A stretch of DNA of 64,000 nucleotides from assembly GCA_946902985.2 (NCBI GenBank), contig OX336388.2:122489894-122553893 (forward strand), given 5' to 3'. The position numbers and the translations under genes are program-made. Positions within the stretch are counted from its first letter, which is position 1. Every line of letters begins with the position of its first letter. Source of the DNA: Meconema thalassinum. Taxonomy: Eukaryota; Arthropoda; Insecta; Orthoptera; Tettigoniidae. Positions 56,709 through 64,000 of this stretch are shown here, in pieces. Below the pieces are notes generated by a model. The model was not told where the DNA came from, did no database searches, and worked only from the letters and a program-made list of their open reading frames with translations.

Positions 56709-57365
56709 TACTCAACAGCTGATGTTGATAGTTTCGTTACGTTCGCCACATGGCGCCTTTGGTCTCTTGTGACGTCATCCGCCTTCCGAGCGCTGATTGG
56801 TGAGGTAAATTCTTTTTCAGGGGGGGGGGAGGTTTCCCCCCCCCCCCCCCGCGTGGCACCCGACCTTACTACTGGTGCCTCCGACATGCAGTTAGTCTAC
56901 ATAGTAGAAGAGAAAGCATAGGGGTTTGGAAAAGGAGAGGATTGCTCTTTGAGGCTTAGCGCCTGTCCGATCGCGGTCGCTATTTACCAGGCATCATAGG
57001 TATATATTAACATTGGTATATTTTACATATATGCACATATAAATATGTGCATATGTGTAAGGGTTGGATTGTAGGGCCAGGGAAAACCGCATAGGCAGAA
57101 AGGAAAGATTGCCTACACGTAAAACCTGGCGGCTTGGTTATTGCCACATGCAAGGAAGTGGGTATGGAAATGATTAGGTTTGTTAGTGCGGGAGGTGTAT
57201 CATGCAACAGTTGCAAAATCTGTTTCCTCGCTGAGATTTGAATATGTGGGAATCAGTTGGCTTGGCACTGCTGGGCCTAGCGCGTCCGCAATGGCGGACG
57301 AACTGTACGTCCGGGGTTAGGTTCGGAGCACAGTCCGCCCGCCTTGAGCGTCCTATATAGTACCA
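56709..57365 (-). repeat. Repeat copy (56823-57190) and unassigned flanks
   Basis: The minus-strand segment 56823-57190 is the second copy of the repeat at 18390-18705, again beginning at a G/C homopolymer (56820-56850). The short flanks (56709-56822 and 57191-57365) carry no gene I recognise; the right flank may be the inner right end of the P-like element. Confidence 0.65.
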
Positions 57366-57510
57366 AGGCAACCTCTGTAGTTTATAAGCCTTGTATAGGC
57401 TATGCTGCGACTCTCTCATCGTCGACGATCTGCGCATGCGTCATTCCCCTTCCGCTGACGCTTCTTTCCACGAGTGTGGATTCTTATTATGGCGATTGTT
57501 TGGTGTAAAC

Positions 57511-58354
57511 CAGTGGTCTTCAACCTTCTTTTAATGAAGGGCCAAATTTTTGTTATGAAAGGCCTCGAGGGCCGCATTCATCTTATTATATCTATATATA
57601 TATATATATATATTGTCTTTCAATAGTTTTTATTTTGTTTTAAAATTACCGTGAAATCAAGATTAAAATATGTTACAAAATACAAAACTAAATTAAAAAT
57701 TTCAAAATGGTAATTTTTTTAGTTCAATGAGAAATCTGACACTGTTTCTCTTTCACTAATCTGTCAACATTGGCATTTATTTTGGATGAAGCAATTCGAA
57801 GAGTGTTTTCTAAATGAGTGTCATAAACTAGATTCCTCAATTTTGACTTCACATTCTCCATTTTGGAAAATAGCTGCTCGCAGATGTAAGTGCTGCCAAA
57901 AAGGGATGCTGTCGACAGAGCATGAGATCTGATTGCTGGAAATTGATCTTTTTCAACATACAATGAGTAAAACTCCATAAGTCCAAAATTTTTAAGTTAC
58001 TCCTGTAAATCGCTACTACAATGAAACTCAATAACTTCCATTTGTATGTTTCCGGGATAGTCTGTCTCCCACATTCTCACCAAATGGAGCACAAAATAGC
58101 AATTTTCCGTTTGTCAAAGGGTTGCCACACTTGCTCCGTCGGTTACAAAATTCCCTACTACGGCCTACATTTAAAAAATAACAAAATGATGCAATCTCCT
58201 GAACTCCTTGTTCTTTTTATCATCGGTACATGAACATAACACTGTTGTGCATATCGAAATACCATCAAATATGAATTATTGAAACAAAATCGTTTTGCGG
58301 GCCGCTGAAATATACGTGGTGGGCCGCAAGCGGCCCGCGGGTTGAAGATCACTG
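57511..58354 (-). mobile_element. hAT (Charlie-like) transposon remnant with perfect 8-bp TSD
   Basis: Ends CAGTGGTCTTCAACC at 57511 and, inverted, CAGTGATCTTCAACCC at 58354. The target duplication GTGTAAAC is exact at 57503-57510 and 58355-58362. The minus-strand frame 57724-57978 encodes the C-terminal dimerisation region of a hAT transposase: FPAIRSHALSTASLFGSTYI, CEQLFSKMENVKSK, DTHLENTLRIASS. The catalytic core and BED finger are missing, so this is an internally deleted derivative. A (TA)n tract lies at about 57592-57612. It sits 92 bp downstream of the lipase exon in the intron. Confidence 0.9.
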
Positions 58355-58446
58355 GTGTAAACGATCTGCTCGTGCAAGAAGATGACGAAACTTACAGTAA
58401 TTTCGGAATTTCCTTGGCATTTCCTAACTAAATCACTAGTACTCAC

Positions 58447-58583
58447 CTTTCCTGACGGCATTGTTGAACAAGTCGTCCCTGTGTCCTCGATATCCATGGA
58501 TTAGAATCTTGATGTGAGCATTAGGCTTAAGAGATAACTTGTCTAGATGGGCCTCATCCACCTTCACCGGAGATTTGTTGCCC
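58447..58583 (-). CDS. Lipase-family protein, exon with oxyanion HGY motif
   Basis: A 137-bp exon between acceptor GTTGTAG (ending at 58584) and donor GTGAGT (58446-58441). Its 45 full codons include KSPVKVDEAHLDKLSLKP, then AHIKILIHGYRGHRDDLFNN, AVRK. In pancreatic-lipase-type enzymes the HG(Y/W/F) segment forms part of the oxyanion hole, directly before the strand continued by YxxxGDYNxIxVD in the next exon. It starts two bases into a codon and ends one base into a codon, matching the exon at 6391-6639. The preceding exon was not found up to 64000, so the upstream intron is over 5.4 kb. Frame and splice sites look intact. Confidence 0.87.
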
Positions 58584-59142
58584 CTACAACATAGCAAAGA
58601 TCGTAACTTCACAGCTTTATTGATAGGCTATGACAACTGTTCAGTCGGTGAACACAATATTATCCCAATTACTAGTAAATTTGCATATTAAGGCTTTCAC
58701 GGCCCGGATTATTATATAAACTAGCGGACCCGTGCGAGCAATTATGCATGTTCATAATCCACGCTTTCCCCAATAGGTTTATAATGAGACACTTGAGGAT
58801 AAAGGTTATGTTTTTATTTCAACCAAATGATTATACAACACTATTTCCATTTCAGGATAAAGGAAAGACCTCAGAATGTTAATATGACATGAAACAGGTG
58901 TCACAGCGGCCCGTGGACAGCAATTATGCAGCGTATTTTCCTACATCAACGGTGTTTGCAAACCGCACACTTCGTACAACTTTTTAAAGTCATTTTTTTT
59001 AAAGAAATTATAGATATTTATGAAATTATAGTGCAATAAGTCACTGCTAATGTCTATTCTTTTTCATTTGAATGCTCATTTGTCACGATCGGTCGCTTGT
59101 GAGCGCCGTAGGAGGGATGCATACTACTGAAATAATATATAT
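58584..59142. other. No gene recognised
   Basis: Upstream intron sequence of the lipase gene on the minus strand. ATAAACTAGCGGACCCGTGC at about 58715 resembles the start of common insect retroelement repeats, but I could not define an element. Confidence 0.4.
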
Positions 59143-60149
59143 GATAATTCATGCTTTTTGGGCTAATGCCGTGTGTATTTAGATTTGAACTATACGTTTC
59201 GGAGAAACCTTGCCTCCTTTTTCAATGGAAATAAACAATGTGGCCAAAGAAATTATATCAATGAGATTACAAAACAAAACAAAACAAAAAGATAAATTCC
59301 TCTGTTCGTCACCAGAGAGCAGCTGCCAGAAATTACTGTATGGACCATGGTAGAACGGCGAACAAAGTAGTAAGTAACGAGAAGGTAAAGGGGCGGGGTG
59401 AAAATATAGAGACTCCTCGAAGAAACAGGATGTCCAAAAGAAAGGGGGGGGGGGGGGAGGTGGGAGGGTTAAATGGATATAAGGAAACATAAACAAAAGG
59501 GAAGTGTATCTGAACGATACCTAACGTCATACAGTCAACGGCGAAAAAAACAGATGGAAACTCCTCCAGTGACGAACAAAGGAGATCAAATCCAGGCTCT
59601 GTAGCCATAGAGGGAAAAAGTACAATTTGAAATAGGTGAAGAACAGAGAGACTGAGAGGAACTATCTCCCTAGATCCTTAATAACTGGTAGCCAAGTGTC
59701 ACTTAGCTGATATCCAGTGTCCCTGTTAAAATTATTGGTATTTTTACGTATTTCAACTGCCTCCCTTATAATTCTAGACCAGTTGTGCTTAACAAGGGCA
59801 AGCGCATGAGCATCCTTGAAACATACATCGCCCTGAAGACAGGGTATGTTCAGCTATAGCTGATTTGTCAGGTTGGTTTAGACGGATGTTCCTTTGATGC
59901 TCTTTGATGCGAGTTGCAATGGACCGTTTTGTTTGTCCAATGTAGACTTTTCCGCAAGTACAAGGGACTTCATACACCCCAGGTTGTAGGATTTGGGACA
60001 ATTTATCTTTGTTTAATGCTAAACGTTGACCAATTTTCGTCATAGTGCCGAAAACGGTTTTTATCTTGTGCTTGCGGAGAATCTTAGCAACGCGGTCAGT
60101 GGTGTTGTGAATATAAATACACACGGCATTAGCCCCAAAAGCATGAATT
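59143..60149 (-). mobile_element. Penelope-like element fragment with GIY-YIG endonuclease, flanked by inverted repeats
   Basis: The minus-strand frame 60124-59789 encodes NTTDRVAKILRKHKIKTVFG and GVYEVPCTCGKVYIGQTKRS with IATRIKEHQRN and SAIAEH. This is the GIY-YIG nuclease region found C-terminal to the reverse transcriptase in Penelope-like elements. After a stop, text such as NNFNRDTGYQLSDTWLPV continues the family C-terminus to about 59660. A segment of about 35 bp (ACACACGGCATTAGCCCCAA...) at 60114-60149 recurs inverted at 59143-59178. The reverse transcriptase is absent, so the copy is truncated. Confidence 0.82.
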
Positions 60150-60985
60150 ATTTATGTACTAGTAAATTATCAGAATCGTTCACTATAAGAACTGGAATCC
60201 GACAAGGAGACGGACTTTCACCATTGTTGTTTAATTGTGCATTGAAGAAGGTTATGCGTGAATGGAACAAGAAATGTCAACCAACTATCAAAATCGGTAG
60301 AAATATTAAACTCAACTGTCTTGCTTTTGCGAACGATTTAGCATTTCTTGCAAATACAAAATAAGAGGCTAAATTTCAAATTGAACAACTAGAAATTTAA
60401 TTCCATAGTTAAACCAGAGGCAACTTATGCTAGTGAAACTTTATTCAAATTGAATGTAAAATCTACAACAGACAAATTACAGAAAAACTGACAGAAGAGT
60501 TATTAGAACAATTATTAACAAAAAACACCAAGTTGATGGACAGTGGAGATTGTTGCCTAACAACATCGTCTATCGTGAATGTGAATCAATAATAACTACA
60601 ATGCGTAAAGAAGATTTTCCTTTTTCTGTCACATATCAAGACAGCCAGAAACCAGGATATTGAAACAACTATTTGATTAATTTTTGAAAAATAAAATCAA
60701 TAATAATTGGTTCAAAGAAGTTCAGGATGATTTGGAAGAATTGGGTATAACTCGACAACAAATCAAAGACAGAGAAGAGGATTTTGAAGAACCAAAGTAT
60801 AAGTCTCAAACTAATAAAAGTTGAATGGAAACAATATACTATATCGGACACACAAAGGGCTTCCAGTTCGGAGAGGATGAGAAAGTTCAGGTAAGAGAAA
60901 AAGAAGAAATTTACTCAAATGTATTGATTTAAGTGCTCCAATGTGGGCGTAAAATATGTAGCCTAAATAATAAATAAATGGGAAA
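60130..60985 (+). mobile_element. LINE 3' portion with decayed reverse transcriptase, GTGCTCCAATG family
   Basis: The plus strand encodes FTIRTGIRQGDGLSPLLFNC, then LNCLAFANDLAFLANTK, where the catalytic ADD has become AND. Downstream are broken frames (ATYASETLFKLN; QVDGQWRLLPNNIVYRE) and the 3' terminus GTGCTCCAATGTGGGCGTAA at about 60933. Related 3' ends lie at 18960-19470 and 62008-62268. Mutated catalytic residue and many stops show an old copy. Confidence 0.75.
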
Positions 60986-61249
60986 AACAACGAAACGAAA
61001 TCATGTTGGCAATACTGATAATCCGGGAGCGGATCTATATATGTAGGCCTACTAATAACACAGGCCTGCGTAGAAAAAAATACAAGGGAAGTGATATCTG
61101 AAATGTTAAGTATATTTTGGCGCTGATTGAGAAAACAGAAATTAAAATCTTCTATCACGTCACGTTTTCCTGAAATATTCATTTGTACTCGGATTTTTAT
61201 GAACATTCGCCTGAGATTGAACATAATAGAAGAACGTCAAGAAGAAGTT
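60986..61249. other. No gene recognised
   Basis: AT-rich sequence between the LINE end and the SINE; contains the SINE target site CAAGAAGAAGTT at 61238-61249. Confidence 0.4.
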
Positions 61250-61720
61250 CGTTTCGTAGTCAGTAAACCCTCCAAGTAGGCTTTTCCCACGGACTCAGCG
61301 AGGGATCCCACCTTTACCGCCTCCACGGGCAGCAGTGTCCTGGAGCTTGACATCGGGTTGGGGTATACAACTGGGGAGGCGAGACTAGCCCCTCGCCCAG
61401 GTGGCCTCATCTGCAAAGTGAACAGGGGGCCTCATGAGGGATGGGCGGGATGGGAAGAATGGGAGGGGTAGACAAGGAAGAGGGAAGGAGGCGGCCGTGG
61501 CCTGACGGTAGGTACCATCCCGGCATTTGTCCGAAGACGAAGTGGGAAACCACGGAAAACCACTTCGAAAAACCATCTACTCATTTGGACCACCCGAGCC
61601 TGAGTAGACCCCGTTCCAGTCCTCATACCACTTTTCAAATTTCGTGACAGAGCCGGGATTCGAACTTTGGACCTCCGGTGTGGCAGCTAAGCACGCTGAC
61701 CACTACACCATGGAGGCGAC
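61250..61720 (-). mobile_element. tRNA-derived SINE, family S2 (inverse copy)
   Basis: On the minus strand the head reads GCCTCCATGGTGTAGTGGTC with B box AAGTTCGAATCCCGG, then the same body as at 19672-20151 (AAATTTGAAAAGTGG, TTTTCCGTGGTTTCCCACTT). The flanks carry CAAGAAGAAGTT at 61238-61249 and 61721-61732, a 12-bp target duplication. Confidence 0.88.
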
Positions 61721-61732
61721 CAAGAAGAAGTT

Positions 61733-62007
61733 TCAAAGGAAAAAGACTACGTACCGTACTTAAACAGACACTTCGTTTGTTTTGCTTTTTGCTCAGTTTA
61801 AAATTTGTCCCTAACGTTCATGTAAACATTCATAATAGGCCTATTTGTTCCTCTTGGTCAAACATCTATTTTATGCTAGTTTCTTCTAGAAACTGCACCA
61901 AATTTGATGTAAAACGTTTAAACTCAAGGGAATTTTTTGTTTGCTTTTGCACTCGATTTTAGAAAAAAATATCGATATTGATTTTACATAAAACCCTGAC
62001 GAAATAC
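61733..62007. other. No gene recognised
   Basis: AT-rich intron sequence. It may include decayed upstream parts of the following LINE copy. Confidence 0.35.
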
Positions 62008-62268
62008 AAATGGATTTAGACGAATTGAAAAATACTAGGCTAAGCATCAAATTGAACACAGAGAATAACAAATACACTCGACTAAAATTCAAAATTTCAC
62101 AGCGTAAGCAATATGTTATATCTGCAGAAGAACGGGCTGCAAAATCTTCCAGAATGAAGAAGTATTGGGAAAGAAAAAAAGTATTAAGAACTGAACTTAG
62201 TATTTGAAGACTTTGTATATAAAGTTTGATTTTTGGTGCTCCAATGTGAGCGTAAAGAGTGTCAATAA
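62008..62268 (+). mobile_element. LINE 3' end encoding a short basic tail, GTGCTCCAATG family
   Basis: The frame 62010-62207 (MDLDELKNTRLSIKLNTENN; later SAEERAAKSSRMKKYWERKK) corresponds to the basic C-terminal tail of the LINE protein also seen, decayed, at 18960-19470 and 60130-60985. After the stop comes GGTGCTCCAATGTGAGCGTA and the end near 62268. The open frame is probably the remnant of a longer ORF and not an independent gene. Confidence 0.65.
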
Positions 62269-62483
62269 ATAAAACCCTGACGTGATAGAGGTCATTTTCG
62301 AAATAAGCATACCAAAATAACATAAAAATTAGCGAAAACTTATCTTGTATTTTTCAAAAACTTAAATTTCGCAGACCTGTGTAATTAATGAAATATGCAC
62401 ATAGAATCTATATATTTAGTTATTTCTATTGAAGTATGGAATTATACACAGGGTCATCGAAAAATAATGCCTAGATTTTAAAG

Positions 62484-63204
62484 AGGAAAGAATTCATGAT
62501 GGAAAATTAATAAATGTAAAACAAAAATACAGAAATGCAGCCGAAATAAATCAGAAACCTCTATGGACATCAAATTGGCAGGTGAAAAACTAAAGGAAGT
62601 AGGAGACTTCTGTTACTTAGGAAGCAAAATAACCAGTGATGGACGAAGCAAAGAGGATATAAAAAGTAGGTTAGCTCAGGGAAGAAAAGCATTTCGACAG
62701 AAAAGGAATCTGTTGACATCGAATATATATTTAGGTATTAGGAAGTCATTTTTCAAGGCCTTTGTCTGGAGCGTGGCGCTCTATGGAAGTGAAACTTGGA
62801 CTATTGGTGCAGCAGAAAAGAAGAGAATTGAAGCGTTTGAAATGTGGTGTTACAGGAGAATGATGAAGATCAGATGGGTAGATAGGGTTACAAACGAAGA
62901 GGTATTAAGACGAGTGGGAGAGGAGAGATGTTTCTGGCGACTGCTAATGAAGAGAAGAGATAGGTTGGTAGGACACATACTAAGACACCCAGGAATTGCA
63001 AGCTTAGTTATGGAAGGAAGGGTCGAGGGCAAGAACTGTAGAGGTAGACTAATGTTAGAATATGTTAAACAGATTGCCTCAGATGTAGGATGTGGTAGCT
63101 ATGTAGAGATGAAACGATTAGCTCAGGACATGGAGGCATGGAGAGCTGCATCAAACCAGTCAAAAGACTGAAGACTCAGACAACAACAGATTTTCAATAA
63201 AAAA
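62484..63204 (+). mobile_element. RTE-like LINE, strongly 5'-truncated
   Basis: The open frame 62563-63171 (202 codons) matches the C-terminal half of the LINE at 15138-16244: KLAGEKLKEVGDFCYLGSKI, FKAFVWSVALYGSETW, VTNEEVLRRVGEER and GHILRHPGIASLV. The reverse-transcriptase catalytic region is missing. The 3' end TGAAGACTCAGACAACAACAG lies at about 63169-63189. It appears to sit in the tail of the following SINE (see 63205-63412). Confidence 0.82.
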
Positions 63205-63412
63205 AACTTTCTTCAGCATTTCCCATTTAATTTGGGTCGCCGGCGCCAACCAGGCTCAGTTTGGTTTTGGCTGGGGATTTAAGGCCGGATACACTTTCTG
63301 ACGCCACGTGATTTTTCATTTGAAAATTCCACCCCGCTGTCACCGGGATTCGAAGCCAGGCCGTCCGGTGAAAGACGAGCAGCTAAGCCACTGCGCCATC
63401 ACGCTCCCCAAC
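63205..63412 (-). mobile_element. tRNA-derived SINE, family S5 (inverse copy)
   Basis: On the minus strand the head starts GGGGAGCGTGATGGCGCAGT and carries B box GGCTTCGAATCCCGG, then the body AAAATCACGTGGCGTCAGAA and a tail near 63205. The target copy GCCTAGATTTTAAA follows its 5' end at about 63413-63427. The other copy is not at its tail but at about 62471-62484, on the far side of the LINE. Confidence 0.8.
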
Positions 63413-63639
63413 GCCTAGATTTTAAATGATTGCTATAAAAAAAGTGACAGTCAGTCTGAAAGACTAGACTTTGTATCATTTTAAGTGCTACAAATGCTGA
63501 AAAATGCTAGAAAGGCTGGAGGCTTCTCGCGAACGGCAAGTACAAGCCAACGGCAAAGCAAGGTAAAGCGCGCGGGATGCCGTCACGCTCACCAGAGCGC
63601 GCGGGGACGTCCCCCTTCCATCCAGTCTGAAAACACTTA

Positions 63640-63990
63640 TAGTGGGCGATGTATTGAAGATAGAGATATGCTCTCGCGGCCTTTTTTGTAGAACTTTTCA
63701 TGCTGACCAACTCTTACGCTCATAGTATATTGATATTTTTAACGGTTTGCCCAACGTAAGCTTAAGAAGCACACGGACGCCAAGTTTGTTTTCGACTTTT
63801 TCACTGAAATCGTTAGCCTACTGCTTGGCTTCCTTTGATCATGCATAAATTATTTTCTACAGAATCTTTCTTCGAGATATCCTTTACAGAATGGTGAAAA
63901 CCGCATCAAAATCCATCCAGTGGTTCTCGAGATTATCCTTGACATCCAAGAATCGGAGATTTTTGTCTTATACTAACGAAGTATAGATTG
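63640..63990 (+). repeat. Dispersed repeat R (second copy)
   Basis: The reverse complement of 25690-26010. Landmarks: GAGATATGCTCTCGCGGCC, CTCATAGTATATTGATATTT and TGGTGAAAACCGCATCAAAA. The preceding 63430-63640 holds a GC-rich stretch with no gene; the end of the element was not reached before the window edge. Confidence 0.75.
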
Positions 63991-64000
63991 TCGTGGAACA

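Larger units (their letters stand above)
32133..57383 (+). mobile_element. P-like (THAP) DNA transposon, candidate full span with nested insertions
   Basis: An 18-bp sequence AAACTACAGAGGTTGCCT at 32133 recurs exactly as its complement at 57366-57383, with weaker similarity continuing inward (AGTATGG against GTACTAT). Between them lie a P-type transposase, a tandem-repeat insert, a LINE and an 18-kb provirus. Removing the insertions would leave a few kb, a reasonable P-element length. I could not find the 8-bp target duplication expected for P elements, so the span is an inference from the inverted pair and the enclosed gene. Confidence 0.5.
6640..58446 (-). other. 51.8-kb intron of the lipase-family gene
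   Basis: The donor GTGAGT (58446-58441) and the acceptor TTTTCGCAG (ending at 6640) bound this segment on the minus strand. The upstream exon ends one base into a codon and the downstream exon starts with its last two bases (GCG, Ala), giving the family-typical order HGY...DDLFNNAVRK then AYQKRGDYN. The intron is filled with nested transposable elements in both orientations. I saw no alternative exon inside it. Confidence 0.85.

Noticed and set aside
57724..57978. 84-codon frame considered as a host gene
   Set aside because: It matches the dimerisation region of hAT transposases and lies between hAT ends with an exact 8-bp duplication.

Overview
The window is eukaryotic and almost certainly from an insect genome with large, transposon-filled introns. 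It contains no bacterial-type operon, ribosome-binding site or CRISPR array. The evidence for an insect is a pancreatic-lipase-type gene with spliced exons, an insect-type errantivirus with an envelope gene, a full-length I-like LINE with RNase H, mariner, Tc1, pogo, hAT, P, PIF/Harbinger and Penelope remnants, and several tRNA-derived SINE families. A polyneopteran insect would fit the transposon load, but I cannot fix the order from this sequence.

Host gene. The only host coding sequence I can support is two exons of a lipase-family gene on the minus strand, at 58447-58583 and 6391-6639. Their splice phases and protein sequence join exactly, so the 51.8 kb between them is one intron. The codon where lipases carry the nucleophilic serine encodes aspartate, so the product is probably not a classical lipase. 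The rest of the gene lies outside the window or was not found.

Layout. 1-6390: LINE 3' end, mariner remnant, a 674-bp tandem duplication, a TIR element, foldback element A, and a pogo/Tigger remnant split by a SINE. 6672-14044: a Tc1-like long-TIR element (about 0.9 kb when empty) split by a 6.3-kb I-like LINE with a 12-bp target duplication. 14100-22800: hAT MITE, RTE-like LINE, foldback element B (related to A), SINEs, a pogo MITE and a long inverted duplication. 22900-32130: LINE fragments, a SINE nested in a SINE, a Harbinger derivative, a TA-flanked foldback, two more SINEs and a mariner transposase with its third catalytic block deleted. 32133-57383: a broken P-like (THAP) element that hosts a tandem-repeat insert, a LINE and an 18-kb errantivirus-like provirus. 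That provirus carries a 9.6-kb gypsy element with LTRs of about 1.95 kb inside its pol gene. 57511-64000: a hAT remnant with a perfect 8-bp target duplication, the upstream lipase exon, a Penelope GIY-YIG fragment, more LINE 3' ends, and a LINE inserted in the tail of a SINE.

The elements do not act as one pathway; what links them is nesting order. By-eye LTR divergence (about 1% for the inner gypsy, about 3% for the outer provirus) agrees with the physical nesting. Nearly all element genes are broken. The two long intact reading frames are the inner gypsy pol (1032 codons) and the truncated RTE-like reverse transcriptase (368 codons). The least expected observation is a pair of related foldback elements (4078-4913 and 16505-17317). 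They share a core and right terminus and both have 8-bp target duplications, but their arms carry different iterated motifs.
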